This document shows positions 16,709 through 27,032 of a stretch of DNA of 64,000 bases, piece by piece (position 1 is the first letter of the stretch; each line of letters starts with the position of its first letter). The DNA is from Streptomyces sp. H27-H5. GTDB lineage: Bacteria > Actinomycetota > Actinomycetes > Streptomycetales > Streptomycetaceae. The stretch lies in assembly GCF_026627505.1 (NCBI RefSeq), contig NZ_JAPNLK010000023.1, positions 1 to 64,000 of the forward strand, given 5' to 3'. A model generated the notes under the pieces. The model ran no database searches, was not told where the DNA came from, and was given only the letters and a program-made list of their open reading frames with translations. The position numbers and the translations under genes are program-made.

Positions 16709-17629
16709 TCAGCGGGGGGAGTCCCCGCCGGCTGGTTCCCGACCGGCGCCGGCCCGGAGGAAGGCGCGCCGGGCGTGCGCGAGGAGTTCGCGGGCCGCGG
16801 GGCCGTGCGGGGTCTTCCAGGCCAGCGAGAGCAGGGCGGGCGACGTGACGTCGTCGATCGTGCGGGCGGTGAGCCGGTCGGCGTACTCGGCGGCCATCGA
16901 CTCGCTGAGAATGGCGACGCCGAGACCGCGGACGGCCAGGTCGACGATGGCGTCGGCGGCCCCCGCCTGCAACGCGATCCCGATCCGGACGTCCTGCGCG
17001 GCGCACGCCTGGTCGAACACCGTGCGCAGACCGGTGCCGCGGGGCATGCAGACGATTGGATGAACACCCAGGTCGCGCAGGGTGACCCCGTCCCGCCGGG
17101 CCAGGGGATGGTCGAAGGGCACGGCCGCCACGAGCCGCTCGCTGACGATCGTGAAGGTGTCCAGTCCCTCGTGGGCGGCGGTGGAGGTCCCGACGAGGGC
17201 CATGTCGAGCGTGCCGTCGCGCACCCCGTCGATCAGCCGGTCGGAGTTGTCCTCCCACAGGGAGATCTCCACCCCGGGATGGGCCCGGTGGAACGCGGCG
17301 AGGGCGTCGAACAGCGGTGTGACGGTGCAGCCGATGACCATGCCGACGGTGAGCCGACCCCGGATCAGCTCGGTCACCTCGCCCACCGCCTGGCTGACGG
17401 CCGCCGCGGCGGACAGCGCGGCCCGGGCGTGATCGAGGGCCGCCCTGCCGGCGTCCGTGAGGGTGGTCGTGCGAGCCGACCGGTCGAACAGCTCGGCGCC
17501 CAGCTCCCGCTCCAGCCGGCGGATCTGCGCGCTGACGCCCGACTGGCTGATGTGCACCCGCTCGGCGGCCCGGGTGAAGTTCCGCTCATCGGCGACCGCG
17601 ACGAAGTATTCCAACTGCCTCAGGTCCAT
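16709..17629 (-). CDS. LysR-family regulator
   Basis: A 306-residue LysR protein. The winged helix is at residues 1-60 (LRQLEYFVAVADERNFTRAA, then SQSGVSAQIRRLERELGAEL), and the two-lobe effector domain spans 90-295. The gene is divergent from the SnoaL/NTF2-like gene at 17792, the usual arrangement for a LysR protein and its target. The 162-bp region between them contains a six-copy heptamer repeat. The ligand is unknown. Confidence 0.9.
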   Translation of the reverse strand: MDLRQLEYFVAVADERNFTRAAERVHISQSGVSAQIRRLERELGAELFDRSARTTTLTDAGRAALDHARAALSAAAAVSQAVGEVTELIRGRLTVGMVIGCTVTPLFDALAAFHRAHPGVEISLWEDNSDRLIDGVRDGTLDMALVGTSTAAHEGLDTFTIVSERLVAAVPFDHPLARRDGVTLRDLGVHPIVCMPRGTGLRTVFDQACAAQDVRIGIALQAGAADAIVDLAVRGLGVAILSESMAAEYADRLTARTIDDVTSPALLSLAWKTPHGPAARELLAHARRAFLRAGAGREPAGGDSPR

Positions 17630-17731
17630 GACTGTCGATTCTAGCTCTCAGCTGATCCAGCTGTTGGACTACTGGTTCGGCATCGATCAGGCTGGGAGGT
17701 GTCGCAGCCCGACGACGATCGTCGAGCACAC

Positions 17732-17773
17732 CAGGCATCAGGCATCAGGCATCAGGCATCAGGCATCAGGCAT
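17732..17773. repeat. Six tandem copies of a 7-bp repeat
   Basis: CAGGCAT repeated six times without mismatch (42 bp), ending 18 bases before the start codon at 17792. Perfect short tandem repeats are uncommon in non-coding Streptomyces DNA. Here they lie between a divergent LysR gene and its probable target, so copy-number change would alter promoter or leader spacing in 7-bp steps. Confidence 0.95.
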
Positions 17774-17791
17774 CGAGGAATGAGGAAGCCC

Positions 17792-18193
17792 ATGACGGAG
17801 AACAAGTCGACGAGCGGGTCGGGGAACCGGTCGGAGTACGAGAAGGCCATGCGCCCCGAGGACATCACCCGGCTGTTCGTCGAACGATCCAACGCCGGCG
17901 ACGCGGCCGGGGTCGCCGCGCTCTACGAGGAGGACGCGGTGATGGCCTATCCGCCGGGCTCCCGGACGGTGGGCCGCGAGGCGATCCGCGCGCTGTGGGA
18001 AAAGGTCCTGGCCGGCGGCCCCCGCTTCGAACCGGAGCAGCCGCTGCCGACGCTGATCAGCGGAGACATCGCCCTCACCTCGACCCCGCCGAAGGACGGA
18101 TCGGGCGCCCGCGCCCAGGTCGTCCGCCGCCAACCCGACGGGAGTTGGCTCCGCCTCCTCGACCAGCCCGAGTTCGTCCCCCCGACCGGCTGA
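17792..18193 (+). CDS. SnoaL/NTF2-like (SgcJ/EcaC family) protein
   Basis: A 133-residue protein with the cone-shaped NTF2-like fold. It contains RPEDITRLFVERSNAGDAAG, then ALYEEDAVMAYPPG and VGREAIRALWEKVL, followed by three long strands. This family covers small-molecule-binding proteins and isomerases, often of unknown substrate. ATG at 17792 follows GAGGAAG. A GTG further upstream would place the heptamer repeat inside the protein, which I think unlikely. It is divergent from the LysR gene and likely its target. Confidence 0.75.
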   Translation: MTENKSTSGSGNRSEYEKAMRPEDITRLFVERSNAGDAAGVAALYEEDAVMAYPPGSRTVGREAIRALWEKVLAGGPRFEPEQPLPTLISGDIALTSTPPKDGSGARAQVVRRQPDGSWLRLLDQPEFVPPTG

Positions 18194-18240
18194 CCCACCG
18201 GGCCGCCCCCTGATGCGGGGCGCGCCGACGATCGGCCGCG

Positions 18241-18445
18241 TCAGCGGTACCAGTCCTCGCCGGGGCGGGACAGCGCGCTGCGCAGGTACGCCTCCAGGCG
18301 CGGCGCCACCCAGGTACGGCTGTCGTTCCCGCAGCGCGGCCGGGAGCGGCTGCCCCAACGCGGCTGCCAGGTCGCGTAGTTCCTGCTCGGAGGCAGGTTC
18401 GTTCAGTTCGGCGCCGTCATGCCGCTCCACGAGTTCACGCCACAC
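18241..18445 (-). pseudogene. SMI1/KNR4 (SUKH) family remnant
   Basis: From the GTG at 18445, with GGAGG just before it, the frame gives a SUKH-like N-terminus (VWRELVERHDGAELNEPA, then EQELRDLAAALG). After about 40 residues the homology continues only in another frame, as the typical C-terminus DSRTWVAPRLEAYLRSAL followed by SRPGEDWYR and a stop at 18241. Roughly 80 residues of the middle, where these proteins form their core, are missing and the frame is broken. SUKH proteins often act as immunity proteins against contact-dependent toxins; no toxin gene is nearby. Confidence 0.65.
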
Positions 18446-18592
18446 GAATCCTCCAGGGGTCCCACCGTCCGCGGCATCGTATTCCGCGGCCCCACCGGGA
18501 GGGCTGACCGGACAGGTGAACCGTTGTACGCTCCGGGGACGGCCCTTGACCCGCGATGAGCGGGCAGGGAGCAGACACATCGGGAGTACTCC

Positions 18593-19012
18593 ATGCTGCG
18601 CACCATGTTCAAGTCCAAGATCCACCGTGCCACCGTGACCCAGGCCGACCTGCACTACGTCGGGTCGGTCACCGTCGACGCCGATCTGTTGGACGCGGCC
18701 GACCTGTTGCCCGGCGAGCTGGTCCACATCGTGGACATCACCAACGGCGCGCGGTTGGAGACGTACGTCATCGAGGGCGAGCGCGGGTCCGGTGTCATCG
18801 GGATCAACGGCGCCGCCGCCCACCTCGTGCACCCCGGGGACCTGGTCATCCTCATCAGCTACGCGCAGGTCGAGGACGCCGAGGCCCGGGTGCTGAAGCC
18901 CCGCGTCGTGCACGTGGACGCGGACAACCGCATCATCGAGCTGGGTGCGGACCCCTCCGCGCCGGTGCCGGGAACGAACCAGGAGCGCAGCCCCCACGCG
19001 GTTGCCGTCTGA
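18593..19012 (+). CDS. panD: Aspartate 1-decarboxylase proenzyme
   Basis: A 139-residue PanD. It makes beta-alanine from L-aspartate for pantothenate and coenzyme A. The proenzyme cuts itself between Gly24 and Ser25 in HYVGSVTVD, leaving a pyruvoyl group on Ser25. The [18 protein letters not shown] start and [17 protein letters not shown] are family signatures, with the catalytic Tyr58-type residue in [12 protein letters not shown]. Length is normal with a modest C-terminal extension. It heads a small operon with a GNAT protein 19 bp downstream. No other pantothenate gene is in the window. Confidence 0.97.
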   Translation: MLRTMFKSKIHRATVTQADLHYVGSVTVDADLLDAADLLPGELVHIVDITNGARLETYVIEGERGSGVIGINGAAAHLVHPGDLVILISYAQVEDAEARVLKPRVVHVDADNRIIELGADPSAPVPGTNQERSPHAVAV

Positions 19013-19031
19013 CGAGTCGGGAGTCGGGACC

Positions 19032-19385
19032 ATGGCGGACGAGCGGACGATCGTGTTCGACGACGACCGTGAGGCCGGGCGGCTGCTCGCCGTCGAGGAC
19101 GGGGTCGCGGTCGGGTTCATCGCCTACTTCGTCCTCGCGGAGGACCCCCACGCCCTGGTGGCGGTCCACACGATCGTCGAGCCCGGGCACGAGGGGCGGG
19201 GCATCGCGGGGCGGCTGGTGGAGACCTTCTCCGCGCTCGCCGCGACCGCGGGGGTGCCCGTGGTGCCGCTCTGCCCGTATGCCGCGAGGTGGGCCGCCAA
19301 ACACCCCGACCGGGCGCCCGTCGCCCCCGCGGAGGCCGTGGTGGCGGCCGAGGCGCAGCTCGCCTCGGACTCCGACCTGTGGTGA
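19032..19385 (+). CDS. YjdJ-like GNAT N-acetyltransferase
   Basis: A 117-residue single-domain protein. It has VGFIAYFVLAED, then HTIVEPGHEGRGIAGRLV, which is the acetyl-CoA pyrophosphate loop (GRGIAG), then VPLCPYAARWAAKHPD, the C-terminal signature of the short YjdJ-type GNAT group. The acceptor is unknown. It follows panD closely, and its stop overlaps the GTG of the next gene by four bases. Confidence 0.85.
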   Translation: MADERTIVFDDDREAGRLLAVEDGVAVGFIAYFVLAEDPHALVAVHTIVEPGHEGRGIAGRLVETFSALAATAGVPVVPLCPYAARWAAKHPDRAPVAPAEAVVAAEAQLASDSDLW

Positions 19386-20002
19386 CGGGCGCGTCCCTGA
19401 CGCTGCTCCACACGTCCGCGGTGCACGTGCCGGTCTTCGACGCCCTGCGCGACCGGGATCACCCGGGCGCCGTCCTGCGGCACCTGGTGGTCCCGGAGTT
19501 GCTGGACCGGGCCCGCGCGGAGGGGCCGGAGGCGGTGGTACCGGCCGTCCGGGAGGTGCTCGGCGGGTGCTCCGGCCCCGTTCTGGTCACCTGTTCGACG
19601 ATCGGCGCGGTCGTGGAGGCGCAGGCCGGGCTGCTGGGACTGCCGTTGTTCCGGGTGGACCGGCCGATGGCCGCCGAGGCGGTTCGGATCGGCGGCCGGA
19701 TCACCGTACTGGCGTCGTTGGAGTCCACGCTGGCCCCGACCGCGGGGCTGCTGGCCGAGGAGGCCGGGACGCGCGACGTGTCCCTCCGGACGCGGGTGGT
19801 CGCCGGAGCCTGGGCCCGGTTCGAGGCGGGTGACGTGGCCGGCTCCCTCGCCCTGGTGGCCGAGGCGATCGACGCCGTCACGGACACGGACGTCATCCTC
19901 CTCGCCCAGGGCTCGATGGCCGGCGCCGCGGCGTCGGCCACGACCTCCATCCCGGTCCTGACGGGCCCCGCCCGGGGCCTGGCCGCCGCGCTCGGCCGAT
20001 AG
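19382..20002 (+). CDS. Aspartate/glutamate racemase-like protein
   Basis: A 206-residue protein with features of the Asp/Glu/hydantoin racemase superfamily. It contains LLHTSAVHVPVFDAL, then VLVTCSTIGAVVE with the first catalytic-type cysteine. The second site normally holds a second cysteine; here the matching region reads LLAQGSMAGAAAS, with serine or alanine instead. A racemase with one missing cysteine may have another activity. GTG at 19382 overlaps the stop of the GNAT gene. Confidence 0.65.
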   Translation: MTGASLTLLHTSAVHVPVFDALRDRDHPGAVLRHLVVPELLDRARAEGPEAVVPAVREVLGGCSGPVLVTCSTIGAVVEAQAGLLGLPLFRVDRPMAAEAVRIGGRITVLASLESTLAPTAGLLAEEAGTRDVSLRTRVVAGAWARFEAGDVAGSLALVAEAIDAVTDTDVILLAQGSMAGAAASATTSIPVLTGPARGLAAALGR

Positions 20003-20055
20003 GCCCACCGCGTTTCGGGGGGCGTACCGCCGGGGTTCCGGGGAAGGTGGGACAC

Positions 20056-20289
20056 ATGGTGCGAATCGAAGAGCAGACCCAGCCTCCGGTCCCCGGTCCC
20101 GACCCGCAGCCCCCGGTGCCGGGTCCCGATCCGACGCCGGGGCCCCGTCCCTTCCCGGACCCCGAGCCGCCCACGCCGCGGCCGGCGCCGCCCGTACCCG
20201 GACCGGTGCCCGAGCCCGACCCGATCCCGGCGCCGCCCGGCCCGGCCCCCGTGCCGCAGCCCGGTCCGCTCGGCTCGATCGGGGCCTGA
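20056..20289 (+). CDS. Small proline-rich repeat protein
   Basis: Seventy-seven residues, most of them Pro, Gly, Asp and Glu in PxPGPDP-like repeats (QPPVPGPDPQPPVPGPDPTP). No signal peptide or membrane helix is visible. The Shine-Dalgarno-like AAGG stands eight bases before ATG 20056. Similar short Pro-rich proteins occur in many streptomycetes, without known role. It could be a fortuitous frame in GC-rich DNA, but the regular repeat and good start favour a gene. Confidence 0.5.
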   Translation: MVRIEEQTQPPVPGPDPQPPVPGPDPTPGPRPFPDPEPPTPRPAPPVPGPVPEPDPIPAPPGPAPVPQPGPLGSIGA

Positions 20290-20301
20290 GGCCCGGATCC
20301 G

Positions 20302-20328
20302 CCCCGGTCGAGGTCCGCTCGACCGGGG
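20302..20328. terminator. Perfect hairpin terminator
   Basis: CCCCGGTCGAG-5-CTCGACCGGGG, an 11-bp perfect stem between the Pro-rich gene (plus) and gnd (minus). It can serve both directions. Confidence 0.85.
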
Positions 20329-20335
20329 CCCGGCC

Positions 20336-20362
20336 GCCTCGGGCCCGTTCGGAGCCCGAGGC
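20336..20362. terminator. Second hairpin between convergent genes
   Basis: GCCTCGGGC-9-GCCCGAGGC, eight bases after the first hairpin. Two stacked stems between convergent genes suggest that read-through matters here. Confidence 0.7.
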
Positions 20363-20381
20363 GCGTCCGTGCGTGCGACGC

Positions 20382-20441
20382 GCGTCAGTCCGTGCGCGGC
20401 CCCAGTCCGTCATTGTCCGCCGCCGTGCGTCAGTCCGTGCG
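20382..20441. repeat. 15-bp direct repeat across the gnd stop codon
   Basis: GCGTCAGTCCGTGCG occurs at 20382-20396 and again at 20427-20441. The second copy covers the gnd stop codon. It looks like a small local duplication. Confidence 0.9.
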
Positions 20442-21875
20442 GACCTCGGAGCGGTCGCCGCTCCAGAGGGTGTGGAACGAGCCCTCCCGGTCGGTGCGCC
20501 GGTAGGTGTGCGCCCCGAAGAAGTCCCGCTGGCCCTGGGTCAGGGCCGCGGGCAGCCGCTCCGCCCGCAGGGCGTCGTAGTACGCCAGCGAGGCAGCGAA
20601 CGCAGGTGCCGGGATGCCCTGGCGGACCGCCGCGACCAGCACCTCCCGCCAGTCGTCCTGCGCCGCGCCGATCTCCTGGGCGAACTCCGGGTTCGCGAGC
20701 AGGCTCGGCAGCGTGGGCTCGGCGTCGTACGCGGCACGGATCCGGTCCAGGAACGCCGCCCGGATGATGCAACCGCCGCGCCACAGCGAGGCGACCGCGC
20801 CCAGGTCCACGTTCCAGTCGTACTCGGCGCTGCCCGCCTGGATCTGGTGGAAGCCCTGCGTGTACGAGACGATCTTCGAGGCGTACAGGGCCTGCTCGAC
20901 CTGGGCCGCGAAGGCGTCGGCGGCGGCCCCGGAGAGCGGCGTCGCCGACGGTCCCGCCAGATCGCGCGAGGCCTCGCGCAGATCACCGTGGCCGGACACG
21001 GCGCGGGCGAAGACCGCCTCGGCGATCCCCGAGACCGGCACGCCCAGGTCGAGGGCGATCTGTACGGTCCAGCGTCCCGTGCCCTTCTGCTCGGCGGCGT
21101 CGGCCACGACGTCCACGAACGGCCGGCCGGTCGCGGCGTCCGTGTGCGCGAGGACCTCCGCCGTGATCTCGATGAGGTACGAGTCCAACCGGCCCGTGTT
21201 CCAGGTCCGGAAGGTCTCCGCGATCTTCGCGGGGGAGTAGCCGGCGACCTCGCGCAGCAGGTGGTAGGCCTCGGCGATGAGCTGCATGTCGGCGTACTCG
21301 ATGCCGTTGTGCACCATCTTCACGAAGTGCCCGGCGCCGTCGGGGCCGATGTGCGAGACGCACGGGGTGCCGTCTGCGGCCTTCGCCGAGATCTTCTCCA
21401 GCAGCGGGCCCAGGGAGGTGTACGACTCGGCCGGGCCGCCCGGCATGATGCTCGGGCCGAGCAACGCCCCCTCCTCGCCGCCCGAGATGCCGGCGCCCAC
21501 GAAGTGGATGCCCTGCTCGCGCAGCTCGCGTTCGCGGCGGCGCGTGTCCTCGAAGTGGGCGTTGCCGCCGTCGATGATGACGTCGCCCTCCTCCAGGAGC
21601 TCGGCGAACTCGCGGATCACGGCATCGGTGGGCTCGCCGGCCTTCACCATGACGATCAGGCGGCGGGGTCGTTCCAGCGCGTCGACGAACTCCTTCGCGG
21701 ACTCGGCCGCGACGAAGGAGCCTTCGTGGCCGAACTCCTCCACCAGGGCATGGGTCTTCGCGGCCGTGCGGTTGTGGACGGCGACGGTGAATCCGTTGCG
21801 GGCGAAGTTCCGGGCCAGGTTGCTGCCCATCACCGCGAGCCCGGTGACACCGATCTGGGCGGTGCTGCTGCTCAT
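20430..21875 (-). CDS. gnd: 6-phosphogluconate dehydrogenase, decarboxylating
   Basis: A 481-residue enzyme of the pentose phosphate pathway that converts 6-phosphogluconate to ribulose 5-phosphate with NADP. The Rossmann motif is GVTGLAVMGSNLARN, with the NADP-selecting HNRTAAKT. The catalytic region is VGAGISGGEEGALLGPSIM, followed by HFVKMVHNGIEYADMQLI with the catalytic lysine. It is full length, with ATG at 21875. It is monocistronic and bounded by the hairpins at 20302-20362. A 15-base piece of its 3' end is repeated 45 bases downstream. Confidence 0.97.
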   Translation of the reverse strand: MSSSTAQIGVTGLAVMGSNLARNFARNGFTVAVHNRTAAKTHALVEEFGHEGSFVAAESAKEFVDALERPRRLIVMVKAGEPTDAVIREFAELLEEGDVIIDGGNAHFEDTRRRERELREQGIHFVGAGISGGEEGALLGPSIMPGGPAESYTSLGPLLEKISAKAADGTPCVSHIGPDGAGHFVKMVHNGIEYADMQLIAEAYHLLREVAGYSPAKIAETFRTWNTGRLDSYLIEITAEVLAHTDAATGRPFVDVVADAAEQKGTGRWTVQIALDLGVPVSGIAEAVFARAVSGHGDLREASRDLAGPSATPLSGAAADAFAAQVEQALYASKIVSYTQGFHQIQAGSAEYDWNVDLGAVASLWRGGCIIRAAFLDRIRAAYDAEPTLPSLLANPEFAQEIGAAQDDWREVLVAAVRQGIPAPAFAASLAYYDALRAERLPAALTQGQRDFFGAHTYRRTDREGSFHTLWSGDRSEVRTD

Positions 21876-21977
21876 GCGTGCGCTCCTGCGTGCCTCGATG
21901 TGCGGGGACCCCCGACGCTACATCGACCGGGATGTGAGAGCTCGTCCGTTGTGCACTGATTCTCAACTTCGCCTTGA

Positions 21978-24203
<2,226 letters not shown>

Positions 24204-24496
24204 GAATTCCACAATGCCCGACCCAGGCGCCCTATTCCTCCCCCCAGAGGAGCCTCCACAGGGCTTCGAGTCATCCTCTCGGCATACTCCGGTGGTACTA
24301 CGGAACGCTCGGACGGGCGGATTCCGGCCACGCCGTCGATCAGTGCCCCGTCCCTCCCCACCGTGACGGGCCCCTCGCCGTGCGTGAGGCGTCCGGGCAC
24401 GGGTTTGTCCCCGGGCGCGTTGCCTCCGTACAGTGGCCCTTTTGGAACCTCCGCAGCAGGCGGACGCGGACGAGTGATCAAGGAACGGCAGCGGCC

Positions 24497-25960
24497 ATGA
24501 CGGTGACCGAAGACAACCACGCATACGGGCCGGGCATCGACCCCGAGCGGCTGGCCCTCGTCCTCAACGTGCTCGGTGAGCTCGACAAGCTCGACGTCGA
24601 CCACCCCGACGCCATCACCGTACGCCGTGCCACCGCCGGCCTCTACCGCACGGTCAAGCAGCGCCGCCGCCAGGACCGCCGCGCCGCCAAGACCGCCAAC
24701 GACAAGGCCGTCACCGAGGCGACCGCGACCGGCTCCGCCGAGCGCATCGACGACGAGACCCAGGGCAACGCCCTGACCGCCGCCACCAAGGGTCCGATCG
24801 CCGGAATACTCCAGCGTCCGCGCTCCTGCTACATCTGCAAGACCCGCTACGTCGAGGTCGACGCCTTCTACCACCAGCTCTGCCAGGACTGCGCCGCCTT
24901 CAACCGCGCCCGCCGCGACGCCCGCACCGACCTGACCGGCCGCCGCGCCCTGCTCACCGGCGGCCGCGCCAAGATCGGCATGTACATCGCGCTGCGGCTG
25001 CTGCGCGACGGTGCGCACACCACCATCACCACCCGCTTCCCCAGCGACGCGATCCGCCGCTTCAAGGCCATGCCCGACAGCTCCGAGTGGCTGCACCGCC
25101 TGAAGATCGTCGGCATCGACCTGCGCGACCCGGCCCAGGTCGTCGCGCTCGCCGACTCGGTCGCCGCCGAGGGCCCGCTCGACATCCTGATCAACAACGC
25201 CGCGCAGACCGTGCGCCGCTCCCCGGGCGCCTACAGCGAACTCGTCGCCGCCGAGAACGCCCCGCTCCCGGCCGGCGAGCTGCCCACCTCCGAGGTCATC
25301 GGCACCTTCGGCAGCGGCACCGTCGACCGGGTCGCCGCCCTGCCCACCGGCAAGGGCGAGAAGCTCAGCGCGCAGGACATCACCGAGCTGGCCCTGGTCT
25401 CCGGCTCCGCCTCCCTGGAGCGGATCGCCGCCGGCACGGCCATCGACGCCGGCGGCCTGGTCCCGGACCTGCACGACACCAACAGCTGGATCCAGACGGT
25501 GTCCGAGGTGGACCCGATCGAGCTGCTCGAAGTGCAGCTGTGCAACTCCACCGCGCCGTTCATCCTGATCAGCAAGCTCCGGCCGGCGATGGCCGCCACC
25601 GAGGCCGGCCGCCGGTACGTCGTCAACGTGTCCGCGATGGAAGGCGTGTTCAGCCGCGGTTACAAGGGCGCCGGCCACCCGCACACCAACATGGCCAAGG
25701 CCGCGCTGAACATGCTGACGCGGACCAGCGCCCAGGAGATGTTCCAGAAGGACCAGATCCTGATGACCGCGGTGGACACCGGCTGGATCACCGACGAGCG
25801 GCCCCACCCGGACAAGATCCGGCTCGCCGAGGAGGGCTTCCACGCCCCGCTCGACCTGGTGGACGGCGCGGCCCGCGTGTACGACCCGATCGTGCGCGGC
25901 GAGGCGGGCGAGGAACTGTTCGGCGTCTTCCTCAAGGACTACGCCCCCGCCAACTGGTAG
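24497..25960 (+). CDS. SDR oxidoreductase with zinc-ribbon-like N-terminal region
   Basis: A 487-residue protein. Residues 1-100 are helical and charged. Residues 111-132 hold two CxxC pairs (C111, C114, C129, C132) that could bind zinc. From 150 a Rossmann domain begins: LLTGGRAKIGMYIALRLL, with IDLRDP and LINNAAQTV as SDR signatures. In the active-site segment VNVSAMEGV supplies the serine, but the tyrosine of YxxxK is not there: the aligned stretch is HTNMAKAALNML, with Thr397 four residues before Lys401. A large insertion (about 240-345) separates the two parts. Substrate unknown. ATG 24497; no close partner gene. Confidence 0.8.
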   Translation: MTVTEDNHAYGPGIDPERLALVLNVLGELDKLDVDHPDAITVRRATAGLYRTVKQRRRQDRRAAKTANDKAVTEATATGSAERIDDETQGNALTAATKGPIAGILQRPRSCYICKTRYVEVDAFYHQLCQDCAAFNRARRDARTDLTGRRALLTGGRAKIGMYIALRLLRDGAHTTITTRFPSDAIRRFKAMPDSSEWLHRLKIVGIDLRDPAQVVALADSVAAEGPLDILINNAAQTVRRSPGAYSELVAAENAPLPAGELPTSEVIGTFGSGTVDRVAALPTGKGEKLSAQDITELALVSGSASLERIAAGTAIDAGGLVPDLHDTNSWIQTVSEVDPIELLEVQLCNSTAPFILISKLRPAMAATEAGRRYVVNVSAMEGVFSRGYKGAGHPHTNMAKAALNMLTRTSAQEMFQKDQILMTAVDTGWITDERPHPDKIRLAEEGFHAPLDLVDGAARVYDPIVRGEAGEELFGVFLKDYAPANW

Positions 25961-26639
25961 ACCCTCCCGCAACTGGTTGACCCTCCCGCTCCATCCGCTC
26001 GCCCGTGCCGAATCCGGCCCGGGCGAGTGGGGTTTCCCGCGCGTGGCGCGGCCCCGGGGTGCGTGGGAGCGCGGTGTCCCCGCGTCCTCCTTTCGGGTGA
26101 GGCCGCGAAGGCGCGGTGACCGCCCCCGGCCGCCGCGTCCGGGCCCGTCCCGACGAGGCGTGCGCCGCCCGGCCCGTCACCCGCCCGGCCCAACGCCCGG
26201 CCCGGCCCCGCGCACCCCCGGCACCTCCCGTCCGGCCCTGTGTGGCCTGCGCCGGCCATCCCGCTCCGCCGGAACACGGCCGTCGGGTCGGTGGTGGAAC
26301 TCGCGCGGGTGGCACGGGCCGACGCTACCGTCGGGAGTGCCACCGGCGCCCCGGCAGGCCCGATTTGAACCCCCGCTCCGTGCCTTCTCGTAGGTCCGAC
26401 AGCCCATTCCGGCGCACCGCCGGCGTCCGACGTACGGAACTCCGGGCGAAAACGAGTGATCCGGAGTGGATTTTACCGTTCCATCGAGCGGGACCCCGCT
26501 CATATGTGTACTCTGATCGGCATGGAGGCCTCACCCGGGCCCCGCTCCACCAAGGCGCCACCGCGTCCGGAAAACCTTTATTTCCCTATCTCCGGCGCGC
26601 GATCAGCCCGCTGGGTTACGCGACACAAGGGAGTTCGCG
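25961..26639. other. 679-bp intergenic region
   Basis: No frame here has convincing protein character. The left 400 bases are extremely GC-rich. From about 26440 the composition drops in GC (gtggattttaccg, ctcatatgtgtactctgat), which probably marks the promoter of the small peptide gene at 26640. A tRNA-like gatttgaac at 26362 does not fold into a tRNA. Confidence 0.45.
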
Positions 26640-26816
26640 GTGACTGAAATGACCAAGCCCGACCCATCGCTGGAGCGAACCGTCCGAGCGGTGAAGGGGA
26701 AGACCCGGTCCGACGAACTCGGGAGCCTCGAAGTGTGGGCGCGTTCCGCCCCCATCCGGCTGGCGGGTTACGAAGACGACCTGGCCGAGCCGCACATCCT
26801 CCCCGGCATCGACTAG
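26640..26816 (+). CDS. 58-residue peptide of unknown function
   Basis: GTG at 26640 has AAGGGAG six bases upstream, a near-ideal ribosome-binding site. A strong hairpin at 26877-26904 follows the stop. The product is hydrophilic and charged at its N-terminus (KPDPSLERTVRAVKGKTRSD), then has GSLEVWARSAPIRLAGYEDD and an acidic, proline-containing end (PHILPGID). There is no signal peptide and no cysteine. An isolated gene with its own promoter-like region and terminator is likely to be expressed. It might be a regulator-sized peptide or the precursor of a modified peptide, but no modifying enzyme lies next to it. I do not recognise the family. Confidence 0.7.
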   Translation: MTEMTKPDPSLERTVRAVKGKTRSDELGSLEVWARSAPIRLAGYEDDLAEPHILPGID

Positions 26817-26876
26817 AGCCACCGGCCACACCGGCCCCAAAGGGCCCTACCTGCGCCCCCGCGCCACGACGGCGAC

Positions 26877-26904
26877 GGGGGCGAGGCATGCGCCCCTCGC
26901 CCCC
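26877..26904 (+). terminator. Hairpin after the 58-aa peptide gene
   Basis: GGGGGCGAGG-8-CCTCGCCCCC, a perfect 10-bp stem 60 bases after the stop codon. Confidence 0.75.
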
Positions 26905-27032
26905 GACCGGGCCCGACGCGACTGCGACACCCGTCCCTGCGGCCGGAGTTCCCGATTCGCGTACGCCCTGGGCGTCATCGCCGAGAGCGATCACGGGTTC
27001 CGCGCAGGCCGCCCGCCGGGCAGGCTCATCTC

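Noticed and set aside
17732..17773. Short repeats as a CRISPR array
   Set aside because: The repeat unit is 7 bp, without spacers and without cas genes. It is a simple tandem repeat.
26355..26400. A tRNA-like segment around cgatttgaac
   Set aside because: The T-loop resemblance is not backed by a pairing T-stem, anticodon arm or acceptor stem.
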